Source of the DNA: Caldalkalibacillus salinus
GTDB lineage: Bacteria > Bacillota > Bacilli > Caldalkalibacillales > JCM-10596
Length of the DNA stretch: 64,000 nt
Reading direction: 5' to 3'
Assembly: GCF_016745835.1 (NCBI RefSeq)
Contig: NZ_JAERVL010000001.1
Span: forward strand, 62,001-126,000
A model generated the notes under the pieces. It had not been told where the DNA came from. It ran no database searches and saw nothing but the letters and a program-made list of their open reading frames with translations. This document shows, in pieces, positions 17,291-24,912 of this stretch. Each line of letters begins with the position of its first letter. Positions within the stretch are counted from its first letter, which is position 1. Both the position numbers and the translations under genes were made by a program.

Positions 17291-17842
17291 ATGATGCTAA
17301 AACGACATACCACATACATCATGCTTGGTTTTATTTTGGTCTTAGGTGCGTGTAGTGGTCAAACAGATGCCGATGTAGAGAATGGGGAAGATGGATCAAC
17401 TGTAGAAAGTGAGTCCCAACGAGATACTGAAAGTGCCGAAGGAGTTGAGGAGAACGAAAAAGGTGTACAGGACGAGAATGATACGCATTCTGATACCGAA
17501 CGTCATCTCTCGGTAGTAGATCTTGATAGTGAGGATTGGATTCAAACAGACTATAAACTAAGCGACATGGACCAGCTACAGGAACAAGTCAACAATGGAA
17601 ATAGACCTGGGTTACTTGACCCTACTCAAGTTGCACTAGAGTTTCTACACCAAATGGACGTAGACGTGAACAGTGGATCTGACGTGCTAGTGGATCAAGC
17701 ATCTGAGAAAGTCATACAATATGAATGGCGTGACGAGAAAGTGATCCAGTTACATCTGATTCAACCGAGTGAACAAGGGGGTCACGGTATCTACGTGGTC
17801 AATCAGTACCGATATATAGAGAATGCTTCTACAGACAGATGA
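17291..17842 (+). CDS. Small secreted lipoprotein
   Basis: This is a predicted lipoprotein of 183 residues from this start. KRHTTYIMLGFILVLGAC is a type II signal peptide with lipobox LGAC. It is followed by an acidic, low-complexity linker (ADVENGEDGSTVESESQRDT) and a C-terminal region of about 100 residues that I cannot assign. The start is uncertain: ATG 17291/17294 gives a normal signal peptide but the nearest AGGGGGAG is about 18 bases upstream, while ATG 17252 lacks any RBS and sits next to a TATACT -10 at 17240-17245. Function unknown; anchored outside the membrane. Confidence 0.7.
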   Translation: MMLKRHTTYIMLGFILVLGACSGQTDADVENGEDGSTVESESQRDTESAEGVEENEKGVQDENDTHSDTERHLSVVDLDSEDWIQTDYKLSDMDQLQEQVNNGNRPGLLDPTQVALEFLHQMDVDVNSGSDVLVDQASEKVIQYEWRDEKVIQLHLIQPSEQGGHGIYVVNQYRYIENASTDR

Positions 17843-17910
17843 TAAAAGCAAGAAATATCTAAGTCATAAGGACAAATGAATAAAAACGATCAGTTCTGGG
17901 GGCAAAAGCA

Positions 17911-18429
17911 ATGGATAAAGCAACAGCATCACCTAATACTACTGTCAGCCTAGACTTTCTCCAGTCACACATGAAAGCACAGTTGGAAGGGTATAGACTC
18001 TCAGAGGAGCAGTTATGTTACACCTCCCATCCATTAGAGGCGGTTGAGAAATGTGAGATAGATCATACACGACATCCCATCGTCATATTCAGTCATAGTG
18101 TCATGGTAGGCTTTTTTGTCCTACATGGATGGTACGGTGTAAAAGACTATCACGATAATAAACAAGCGATGCTCATCAGGGCCTATTCTATAGATACGCG
18201 TTATCAAGGGAAAGGAATCGCTAAGACATCCTTACAGCTCCTTCCCAAGTTTGTATCGGAAAATTTTCCTGAGATAAACGAGCTTATATTAGCCGTCAAC
18301 GAGAATAACGAAATCGCTCAGCAAGTCTATAAAAGGACAGGCTTTAAAGATAAGGGTCACCGGGTCATGGGACCAAAAGGACTGTTACACGTCTATCATA
18401 TGCAAGTGAGTGATCCCGCAGTATATTAA
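17911..18429 (+). CDS. GNAT-family N-acetyltransferase
   Basis: This is a 172-residue acetyl-CoA-dependent N-acetyltransferase. The core runs from VMVGFFVLHGW (strand beta4 region) through LIRAYSIDTRYQGKGIAKTS, which holds the pyrophosphate-binding R/QxxGxG/A motif, to AVNENNEIAQQVYKRTGFKD, the usual C-terminal helix and GF signature. It is closest in style to the small RimJ/SpeG-like cytosolic acetyltransferases; the acceptor cannot be predicted. The GGGGG stretch upstream of ATG is a modest RBS. It appears monocistronic, with a long hairpin downstream. Confidence 0.85.
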   Translation: MDKATASPNTTVSLDFLQSHMKAQLEGYRLSEEQLCYTSHPLEAVEKCEIDHTRHPIVIFSHSVMVGFFVLHGWYGVKDYHDNKQAMLIRAYSIDTRYQGKGIAKTSLQLLPKFVSENFPEINELILAVNENNEIAQQVYKRTGFKDKGHRVMGPKGLLHVYHMQVSDPAVY

Positions 18430-18497
18430 GCACCATTTTAGGCGGAAATCAAAAGGCGAGTATACAAACGGCAGACACTCAAAATCATAATGATAGG

Positions 18498-18552
18498 GCA
18501 CTTTACCTCTCAACTCTTGATCATCGTATGAGTTGGAAGTAAAGTGCTCTTT
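18498..18552 (+). terminator. Terminator after the acetyltransferase gene
   Basis: This is a two-part stem. GCACTTTAC (18498-18506) pairs with GTAAAGTGC (18539-18547), and CAACTC (18511-18516) pairs with GAGTTG (18530-18535). TCTTTATTT follows. Confidence 0.65.
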
Positions 18553-18881
18553 ATTTGCATTGACAGCCATAAATTGTCGCAAAAGTGAAACCTCCTTCCC
18601 TCCAAATCCGTATATAATGTTGAAGTTCAAGATTTAATGTAGAAACATGGTATCGTATTGGATACAATGGCTATGATAGGGGATATTTATATGTTTCATA
18701 ACTAATGTTTATACCCTATAATGATGGTGATTCCTAAAATCGTTGGCAGTGAACCTTGTTGTTGGCACGTGATGAAGAAGTAAAAACGATGAGTAACATT
18801 AAAGTAAATGAAAATAAAAAAATAAAAAGTGAAAATATAAAAACATAAAAAAATAAAAGCTTTAAAAAGGGGGAGTTTGAT
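18553..18881. other. Non-coding region with an extreme A-rich leader
   Basis: No gene is seen. A TATAAT hexamer lies at 18717-18722 without a good -35. An imperfect repeat GTATC-N5-GGATAC lies near 18649-18664. From about 18806 to 18868 the top strand is almost purely A with scattered T and G, directly before the GGGGGAG ribosome site of the GAF-like gene. Such a leader stays unstructured and may enhance translation. Confidence 0.5.
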
Positions 18882-19313
18882 ATGCAGTTTTCAAAATCCG
18901 ACACCCTAGATGAATTAAGGTATGAAATAGGCCGGTGTGGAGATCAAAATTTAAATACTATCTCTTTTATAGAACATGTCAATAACCTAATAACCGCTAA
19001 TAATCCCTTGTATCGCTCTTCACATGTGTATCTCTGCAAAGACCTGGCGTTTACATTACTCGCCCATTCTGGACATGTAGAGCCCGAACAGGATGTACAG
19101 TTCGGAAATAATGATCTATCGCTTTGTGCCATCAGAGGGGAATGCCAGACGTTCGAATACGGTGACTGGGTAAAAATCTGCTTTCCTTGTTACCATGGGC
19201 ACCATTTATTAGGCATCTTAGTCATATATACGGATCAATATCACTTATTTGATCAAGATGATTATGACTTCTTCTCCGAAGTCATGACCTATGTTAAAAA
19301 TCGGTTAATATAA
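18882..19313 (+). CDS. Small GAF-like protein
   Basis: This 143-residue soluble protein looks like a single GAF-type sensor domain. The pattern runs from an N-terminal helix (DELRYEIGRC) through a core strand region (VYLCKDLAFTLLAHSGH) to WVKICFPCYHGHHLLGILVI and the closing helix FDQDDYDFFSEVMTYVKNRL. Several Cys and His residues (for example CFPCYHGHH near residues 104-112) could bind a ligand or metal, but that is a guess. GGGGGAG lies upstream of ATG. No output domain is fused, so it may act as a ligand-binding regulator with an unknown partner. Confidence 0.5.
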   Translation: MQFSKSDTLDELRYEIGRCGDQNLNTISFIEHVNNLITANNPLYRSSHVYLCKDLAFTLLAHSGHVEPEQDVQFGNNDLSLCAIRGECQTFEYGDWVKICFPCYHGHHLLGILVIYTDQYHLFDQDDYDFFSEVMTYVKNRLI

Positions 19314-19443
19314 GCGAGTCAACGAGCATCACCCTGGAGATAGACCTTACAAACCGTTAAACAAATGTGCTTGCGGAATATAGACGAGCAATCTAGTCAT
19401 ATACATATAGGGATTAAGATTTAGCATAAAGGAGGGGGAGCCC

Positions 19444-19743
19444 TTGGACGGTTATGAGCGTTTGTATGAAGAGGTGGAACGAGCCACTGTTAAGTTTGTG
19501 GGATTTGTGACAGATTTGGCTCGGTATGATTTTGGCATTATATATACCAACCAATTTTTCGGTAAACCACTTGTGATTTGTATGCAAACTGGTAAGTCCA
19601 CTCTTCTCTGTGCAGAGGAGGCAAGCAACATAGATCACCTGCTGACAACCTTTCAACTATCAGATCCGGGTGAAGGAGAGAAGCTAGCTGAATTCTTCCG
19701 TCATCAACTCCCTTTCCCGTCATTGCTTTCTCAATATGAGTAA
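19444..19743 (+). CDS. DUF3055 / SAV0927-type small protein
   Basis: This is a 99-residue acidic soluble protein. The central run VKFVGFVTDLARYDFGIIYT, then FFGKPLVICMQTGKSTLLCA, matches the DUF3055 (SAV0927) family of Bacillota as I remember it; no function is known for that family. The start is TTG at 19444, placed after GGAGGGGGAG. It is a single-gene unit between the GAF-like gene and the SR1 locus. Confidence 0.65.
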   Translation: MDGYERLYEEVERATVKFVGFVTDLARYDFGIIYTNQFFGKPLVICMQTGKSTLLCAEEASNIDHLLTTFQLSDPGEGEKLAEFFRHQLPFPSLLSQYE

Positions 19744-19903
19744 TGGAGTGGCTGAGCGAAAATCAAATTATCCTCATACCTTTTTATCCCCTCGTTATTT
19801 CCCTTTTTTTGTAAGCGTAAACCCATATGTGTCATTAGGCGTTTTGATATGAACCTATGAAACCTATTATCTTGATAAGCACTAAGGGCACGCACATATC
19901 TCA

Positions 19904-19932
19904 TTGACAAAAATAATATATCATAATACTAT
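19904..19932 (+). promoter_or_regulatory. Promoter of the SR1-like RNA
   Basis: A perfect TTGACA (19904-19909) is followed after 17 bp by TACTAT (19927-19932). The surrounding ATACTATATTAGTAT is a small inverted repeat. A second, weaker cre-like sequence (TGTAAGCGTAAACC at 19810-19823) lies about 80 bp upstream. Confidence 0.65.
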
Positions 19933-19947
19933 ATTAGTATAACATTA

Positions 19948-19961
19948 TTAAAACGCTTACA
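19948..19961. promoter_or_regulatory. cre-like CcpA box
   Basis: Read on the minus strand, TGTAAGCGTTTTAA agrees with TGWAANCGNTNWCA at all but one defined position. It lies about ten bases into the predicted transcript, where CcpA binding would repress. B. subtilis SR1 is repressed by CcpN and, to a lesser degree, CcpA. Confidence 0.6.
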
Positions 19962-19981
19962 TGAAAGTGAGGGGAAACGTC

Positions 19982-20131
19982 GTGGGGACGATTGTGTGTC
20001 AAACGTGTGAGAAGACGATTGGACATTTTGAGGATACGAAAGTATCGACCCTGTACGGTACGTGTACCATGTGTGAAACTTGTAAGCAGGAAGAAGAACA
20101 CAAGGAGAAAGTGTTACACCATTCAAACTAG
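19982..20131 (+). CDS. SR1P-like GapA-binding peptide
   Basis: The peptide has 49 residues from a GTG start preceded by GAGGGGAAA. The N-terminus MGTIVCQTCEKTIGHFEDTK and the following VSTLYGTC are close to B. subtilis SR1P (MGTIVCQDC, FEDEKVTTLYGTC). CxxC pairs at C6/C9 and C31/C34 could bind zinc. The peptide is about ten residues longer than the B. subtilis form, with an extra charged tail (KQEEEHKEKVLHHSN). SR1P binds GapA and promotes its interaction with RNase J1 in B. subtilis. Confidence 0.85.
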   Translation: MGTIVCQTCEKTIGHFEDTKVSTLYGTCTMCETCKQEEEHKEKVLHHSN

Positions 20132-20141
20132 AAACTAATTT

Positions 20142-20176
20142 AAAATCCCCTCTCAATGTGGAGGGGACTTTTAATT
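20142..20176 (+). terminator. Terminator of the SR1-like RNA
   Basis: The core stem is CCCCTC (20147-20152) with GAGGGG (20161-20166). It is extended by A/T pairs and followed by CTTTTAATTTC. Confidence 0.75.
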
Positions 20177-20212
20177 TCTATGTGCAACTAAAGCACGCGT
20201 TATAGCTTCATC

Positions 20213-21709
20213 TTACATAATGGCGCGATGTTCTTTTATCACACGCAGGTATCTAAAATCAAAATCTTCAGGTCCTTGTACAGGAAGGCCAACTTCTAAA
20301 TTATGCTGAATATAATCGAGATTATCCTGTGTGATGATTTCCCCAGGTAAAAGCACAGGGATACCTGGCGGATAGACCATAATAAACTCAGCAATGATCC
20401 TCCCGTGAGACTCATAAAAGGGAACCAACTCTGTGTCGGCATAGAACGCATCTCGTGGAGACATGGCTAGCTTAGGAATATTCGGGAGCTCTACGGGCAG
20501 ATTGGTCACTTTATCCGGTTGCTCCACAGCTACGTGTAGTAAACGCTCGAACGCTTGCACGAGCGTTTCAACATCCGCTTTAGTATCTCCTGGTGTCACA
20601 ATACACAATATGTTATACAGATCACTCATCTCAACTTCAATATTGGCGTCTTCACGTAGCCACTTTTCTACGTCATAGCCCGTCAAACCTAAATCCTTGA
20701 CATGAATCAGTAGTTTAGTCGGGTCTAGATCATAGATCGCTTCATCGTTACCAAGAATATCTTCACCCATGCAGTATAAGTGAGGCATCTTGTTTATCTC
20801 TTGACGAGCCCAATTTGATAAGGCCATCGCTTCGCTGATTAATGAGTGACCTTCTAACATGAGCTGTTTGCGTGCCACGTCCAATGAGGATAGCAGTAAG
20901 TAGGATGTTGAGGTGGTCGTCATCATACTAATGACGGTTTGCACCCGTTTCGCTGTAACCAAACCTTCTCGAATGTTCAGGATAGAGCTTTGCGTCATCG
21001 AGCCACCTAGCTTGTGCACACTGGTCGCCGCCATATCAGCCCCGGCCTCCATAGCAGACATCGGTAAATCTTCATGAAAGTGGATGTGCACCCCATGCGC
21101 CTCATCTACTAAAACAGGGACGTCATACGCATGAGAGACTTGGACAATCTCCTTCACATTTGCGGCTACACCAAAATACGTCGGATTAATCACTAATACC
21201 GCTTTAGCATCGGGATGCTGTTCTAACGCAGTCTGTACAGCAGTAGTGGCCATACCGTGGGAAATACCCAACTTTTTATCCATAGCGGGATGGATGAAAA
21301 CAGGAATGGCTCCCGCCAGAATGATGGCAGACGAGATGGATTTATGCACGTTGCGAGGGATAATAATTTTATCTCCTGGCTGACATACGGAAAGAATCAT
21401 GGCCATGATCGCACCACTTGTCCCTTGCACGTTGAAGAAGGTGTGGTCAGCACCAAATGCGTCAGCTGCAAGTGCTTGTGCCTCCTTAATAATGCCCTGT
21501 GGGTGGTGAAGATCATCTAATGGTTCGATATTAATTAAATCTATATTAAGCGCATTTTGCCCTATAAAGTCACGAAATTCAGGGTTCATGCCTTTTCCTT
21601 TTTTATGTCCAGGGATATGAAATTGGATCGGGTCCTTTTGCGCATGCTGCATAACCCCGGTAAATAACGGGGTGCGCGTATGATCATATTGAGAAGACAC
21701 GGACAACAC
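20213..21709 (-). CDS. speA: PLP-dependent Orn/Lys/Arg decarboxylase (SpeA/Cad type)
   Basis: This is a fold-type I PLP amino-acid decarboxylase of 498 residues that probably makes agmatine or cadaverine for polyamine synthesis. The family start YDHTRTPLFTGVMQHAQKDP is followed by FHIPGHKKGKGM. The PLP-lysine motif SVHKLGGSMTQSS is near residues 230-242, with the cofactor Asp and His in VLVDEAHGVH. The C-terminal domain (PRDAFYADTE, YPPGIPVLLPGE) is complete. The symbol is given by locus similarity to B. subtilis speA next to SR1; lysine or ornithine specificity cannot be excluded. The start codon follows an AAAGAGGTG-type site. Confidence 0.85.
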   Translation of the reverse strand: MLSVSSQYDHTRTPLFTGVMQHAQKDPIQFHIPGHKKGKGMNPEFRDFIGQNALNIDLINIEPLDDLHHPQGIIKEAQALAADAFGADHTFFNVQGTSGAIMAMILSVCQPGDKIIIPRNVHKSISSAIILAGAIPVFIHPAMDKKLGISHGMATTAVQTALEQHPDAKAVLVINPTYFGVAANVKEIVQVSHAYDVPVLVDEAHGVHIHFHEDLPMSAMEAGADMAATSVHKLGGSMTQSSILNIREGLVTAKRVQTVISMMTTTSTSYLLLSSLDVARKQLMLEGHSLISEAMALSNWARQEINKMPHLYCMGEDILGNDEAIYDLDPTKLLIHVKDLGLTGYDVEKWLREDANIEVEMSDLYNILCIVTPGDTKADVETLVQAFERLLHVAVEQPDKVTNLPVELPNIPKLAMSPRDAFYADTELVPFYESHGRIIAEFIMVYPPGIPVLLPGEIITQDNLDYIQHNLEVGLPVQGPEDFDFRYLRVIKEHRAIM

Positions 21710-21897
21710 CTCTTTCTATACACGCAGGTGATCATATTATAGTGTGAGTGAATGTAAGTCACGTTTATGTGACGGTTCAATAAAGCAAATAGAGTATATC
21801 AGAAAATATCATGAATGCAAGCAAAAAATAATGCAAGTCCTCTACAAGTCCCAAACAAACCTTTAAAATATAGATAATAATGACGAGGAGGGGTATA

Positions 21898-22869
21898 GTG
21901 AAAACAAGGCTAACCTCATTATTACAAATTAAGCGTCCAATTATCCAAGGGGGACTGGCTTATCTTGCCTACGCAGACTTGGCAGCAGCCGTATCTCGTG
22001 CGGGTGGATTAGGTCAAATCACGGCGATGTCGCTATCATCCTCCAGCGAATTGGAAAGAGAAATCAATAAAGTATATGAGCAGACGGATCAACCTTTTGG
22101 TGTGAATTTTGCCATTGGTCAACACGGACGACCTTATGAAGAGATGCTAGAGGTCGCCATTGAGAAAAAAGTGCCCGTGATTAGTATGACTGGTGGCAAC
22201 CCTCAACCGCTACTCGAACGCCTACAAGGAACGGGAACAGCCACGCTAGTGCTCGTCTCATCCGTGCGCCAGGCCCAAAAAGCGGAAGCGCTAGGGGCCG
22301 ATGCGGTTATGGCGGTAGGACAAGAAGGGGGCGGGCATTTAGGGCGTGACGATACGGGTACGATGGTCCTCATTCCGCGTGTTGTTGACGCTGTATCCAT
22401 CCCTGTTGCCGCAAGTGGCGGAATAGGAGATGGAAGAGGACTACTCGCTGCGTTAGCTTTAGGGGCGGACGGGATTGAGATGGGCACACGCTTTATCGCC
22501 ACCAAAGAATGCTTGCATGCTCATCAAGCTTATCAGTCCCTTATCCTGCAAGGGAGTGAAAATGACACTGTGGTGATTAAGCGTACCCTTGGGGCCCCGG
22601 CCAGAGCTTTGGATACGCGAACCACGCGCTTAATTCTAGAAAAAGAAGGGCAAGGTGCCACTTACGACCATCTCCAACCCCTTATCAGTGGTCAAACAAA
22701 TAAAAAATTAATTCACGAAGGTCATATAGACGAAGGGTTCGGCTGGGCAGGTCAGGTGATAGGAATGATTGACGATGTCCCTAGTGTGGCAGATCTGCTA
22801 GAGCGAATGGAGGAAGAGGCACAGGCGCGGGTCAAGAGATGTCAAGAAGCAGTAGATAACAATGGATAA
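21898..22869 (+). CDS. Nitronate monooxygenase / FMN-dependent enoyl-ACP reductase-like enzyme
   Basis: This is a TIM-barrel FMN enzyme of 323 residues in the 2-nitropropane dioxygenase family. Visible motifs are RPIIQGGLAYLAYADLAAAV at the N-terminus, VSRAGGLGQI, DAVMAVGQEGGGHLG (the GxEAGGH-like motif around the active site), and VAASGGIGDGRGLLAALALG with ADGIEMGTRF for FMN phosphate. Members detoxify alkyl nitronates or act as FabK; sequence alone does not separate them well. GTG 21898 follows GAGGAGGGG by about five bases. Single gene, ended by a shared terminator. Confidence 0.82.
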   Translation: MKTRLTSLLQIKRPIIQGGLAYLAYADLAAAVSRAGGLGQITAMSLSSSSELEREINKVYEQTDQPFGVNFAIGQHGRPYEEMLEVAIEKKVPVISMTGGNPQPLLERLQGTGTATLVLVSSVRQAQKAEALGADAVMAVGQEGGGHLGRDDTGTMVLIPRVVDAVSIPVAASGGIGDGRGLLAALALGADGIEMGTRFIATKECLHAHQAYQSLILQGSENDTVVIKRTLGAPARALDTRTTRLILEKEGQGATYDHLQPLISGQTNKKLIHEGHIDEGFGWAGQVIGMIDDVPSVADLLERMEEEAQARVKRCQEAVDNNG

Positions 22870-22871
22870 CA

Positions 22872-22903
22872 AAACCCTCAGCGACTGCAATCGCTGAGGG
22901 TTT
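22872..22903. terminator. Bidirectional terminator
   Basis: A perfect 13-bp stem (AAACCCTCAGCGA and TCGCTGAGGGTTT) with a six-base loop lies between convergent genes. Confidence 0.85.
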
Positions 22904-22916
22904 GATAAATGCTTAA

Positions 22917-23558
22917 TTACTGCTCCTGATAGGCCAATTGATATAAAGGCACTAAGGTCTCCAATGTGTCCTTTGTATACTGCATGAATCGCTCCCCGTC
23001 GGAAAGTAGCGAATCGTTAGCGGCAATGTGGCGCCCAACGAGGAACTCCGCTTTCTTTACGTCCCTAAAACGCACAAGCACATCTTTCAGCCCTTGTTGC
23101 TTCAATACATCTTTCGCTTTAGCGTCCTTCTTGGTATGGTCCAGAGAAATCACATAATCGTTAGGAATCGTGTCGTCCAACTGATCTAAATGCTTGAGGA
23201 ACGTCTGGGCAATCTCTCTTTTGTAGGGTAATTCATAAATAAAAGCGAGCCAAATGAAGACATGATCATCAAATAGCCCGACTTGAAAGTGAGGATGCTT
23301 CTTATACCCGCGCTGGTTAGGTGCAATCGCCAACCATGTGTCATGAGGGGGATTCACTGTACGCCGAGCGTGCTTAGCGATATGAAGATACATGTCGTTG
23401 CCTAGCATGTGGGTCATTTCCTCCGTCAGCACGTCCCCGATTTGACGAAACTTAGGTTGGATTCGTTCTTTAATCGCTTCCATGCGGGCGTCTAAGCCTT
23501 CTATGTGAAAGGTATTAAAGTCGTCTTCAGTAAAACCAGTAAATGTATGGGTACTCAT
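22917..23558 (-). CDS. yktB: YktB / DUF1054 (UPF0637) protein
   Basis: This 213-residue soluble protein begins FTGFTEDDFNTFHIEGLDAR, the conserved opening of the YktB family. It continues with HIAKHARRTVNPPHDTWLAI and GYKKHPHFQVGLFDDHVF, also family landmarks. Structure is known for relatives but biochemical function is not. It lies between a nitronate monooxygenase-like gene and suhB, as in the B. subtilis ykt region. GGAGGC lies upstream of the ATG on the minus strand. Confidence 0.85.
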   Translation of the reverse strand: MSTHTFTGFTEDDFNTFHIEGLDARMEAIKERIQPKFRQIGDVLTEEMTHMLGNDMYLHIAKHARRTVNPPHDTWLAIAPNQRGYKKHPHFQVGLFDDHVFIWLAFIYELPYKREIAQTFLKHLDQLDDTIPNDYVISLDHTKKDAKAKDVLKQQGLKDVLVRFRDVKKAEFLVGRHIAANDSLLSDGERFMQYTKDTLETLVPLYQLAYQEQ

Positions 23559-23725
23559 TGTGTGCCTCCTTTATATCTCGTTGACATGATAAAAGTGATA
23601 GAGATAAATATAACAAAAATATAGCATACTAAAAATTGTTATTGCAAAATACAGCGATGCATAATAATATATACTAACAATAAAAATAATTTTCTGAATA
23701 ATCAGTACGAAAGGGTGACGTAACC

Positions 23726-23929
23726 ATGGAACAGGTCATTGAAGTTTTCAGAAGAGATGATGCCGAGAAAAGAATTCCTGTGTTACGGATGGAAATTGAT
23801 TATGAGCTTTTAAATTTACATGAAGCTATGCTCGATGAGGACTTAGAGAAGATGGAAGCGTGCAAGGTTAAGCTACAGAAGCTTAGAAAAGAAATGATGA
23901 TGTTAGAAGCTTATTCTATTGGAGGGTAA
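23726..23929 (+). CDS. Small coiled-coil-like protein, 67 residues
   Basis: This is a highly charged helical protein of 67 residues (MEQVIEVFRRDDAEKRIPVL at the start, DLEKMEACKVKLQKLRKEMM near the end). It has no membrane segment or cysteine motif. The position between yktB and the inositol monophosphatase gene is where B. subtilis has a small ORF (ykzI); I cannot confirm homology. The upstream 150 bases are very A/T-rich. A terminator follows directly. Confidence 0.6.
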   Translation: MEQVIEVFRRDDAEKRIPVLRMEIDYELLNLHEAMLDEDLEKMEACKVKLQKLRKEMMMLEAYSIGG

Positions 23930-23965
23930 TCGTGAGACAGTGGCGAAAGAAGATAAGAGACCCGT

Positions 23966-24001
23966 AAACATCCCGTTCGATTCATCAGAGCGGGGTGTTT
24001 T
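23966..24001 (+). terminator. Terminator before suhB
   Basis: AAACATCCCG (23966-23975) pairs with CGGGGTGTTT (23991-24000) with one G-T wobble. TTAGTTTATAG follows. Confidence 0.7.
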
Positions 24002-24054
24002 AGTTTATAGTATACTTGGGATAAGAGATAAAAGAGAGATGGAGGCATGAATCC

Positions 24055-24882
24055 ATGGAAGCACATCAAGCATGGCAGGATATTTACCACACAGCAAAAG
24101 CATGGACACAAGAAGCAGGCCAACGCCTAAGAGATACACTAGGTGGAACCTTGAATGTTGAATACAAAACCTCCGCAGCGGATCTGGTGACACAAAAAGA
24201 CCATGAAATTGAAGAATTCTTCATTGAACATATTCGACATCACTATCCGGAACACGCTATTTTAGGGGAAGAGGGATTAGCTGAGACGATAGAAGATCCC
24301 TATCGTGAAATTGTCTGGGTGATCGACCCTATTGATGGGACCACTAACTTCGTACATCAACAAGCTAATTTCTGTATATCCGTTGGCATTTACGAACAGG
24401 GGGAGCCCAGGATTGGTATCATATACGATCCGATCCATGACGAATTTTTCCACACCTTAAAGGGACAAGGAGCATACTTCAATGAACGTAAACTTGAACC
24501 GCTAGAGAAGACGACAATGGAGCAGTCTGTCCTCGGCATTAACGGTTTGTGGCTAACCCCTAATCGCCGATACGATCATCGTAAGCTACAATCGATTGTT
24601 CGTCATGCGCGTGGGTCTCGTTCCCTTGGGTCAGCGGCCCTGGAGCTCGCATACGTCGCTTGTGGACGATTAGACGGGTATTTGACGTTACGTTTATCTC
24701 CATGGGACTACGCCGCGGGGCTTGTCATTTTAAATGAATTGGGTGCGAGAATGACCACGATAGAAAATGAACCGATCGACATCTTTACGTCTGAACAAAC
24801 GTCTATATTTGTCGCTAAGCCTGGCCTTCATGAGCATATTAGTGACCACTTTTTACTCGTAGATGAAGCGCCAGGATGGTAA
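24055..24882 (+). CDS. suhB: Inositol monophosphatase family protein (YktC/SuhB)
   Basis: This is a Mg-dependent, Li-sensitive sugar phosphatase of 275 residues. Metal-binding motifs are complete: ILGEEGL (Glu), WVIDPIDGTTNFVH (DPxDGT, two Asp and Thr) and SPWDYAAGLVI (WDxAAG) near the C-terminus. It probably hydrolyses inositol-1-phosphate and related sugar phosphates in the cytosol. GGAGG lies nine bases before ATG. The oxidoreductase gene 30 nt downstream may be co-transcribed. Confidence 0.92.
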   Translation: MEAHQAWQDIYHTAKAWTQEAGQRLRDTLGGTLNVEYKTSAADLVTQKDHEIEEFFIEHIRHHYPEHAILGEEGLAETIEDPYREIVWVIDPIDGTTNFVHQQANFCISVGIYEQGEPRIGIIYDPIHDEFFHTLKGQGAYFNERKLEPLEKTTMEQSVLGINGLWLTPNRRYDHRKLQSIVRHARGSRSLGSAALELAYVACGRLDGYLTLRLSPWDYAAGLVILNELGARMTTIENEPIDIFTSEQTSIFVAKPGLHEHISDHFLLVDEAPGW

Positions 24883-24912
24883 TACGATACATAAATTGGG
24901 AGGGGAAGTACA

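Larger units (their letters stand above)
19939..20176 (+). ncRNA. SR1-like dual-function small RNA
   Basis: This is a transcription unit of about 240 nt with its own promoter, one short ORF for an SR1P-like peptide and an intrinsic terminator. The position upstream of a convergent Orn/Lys/Arg decarboxylase gene matches the B. subtilis SR1 locus next to speA. SR1 in B. subtilis is a trans-acting RNA that base-pairs with ahrC mRNA and also encodes a peptide binding the glycolytic GapA. Conservation of the antisense part is not tested here. The 5' end is estimated from the -10 element. Confidence 0.7.
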
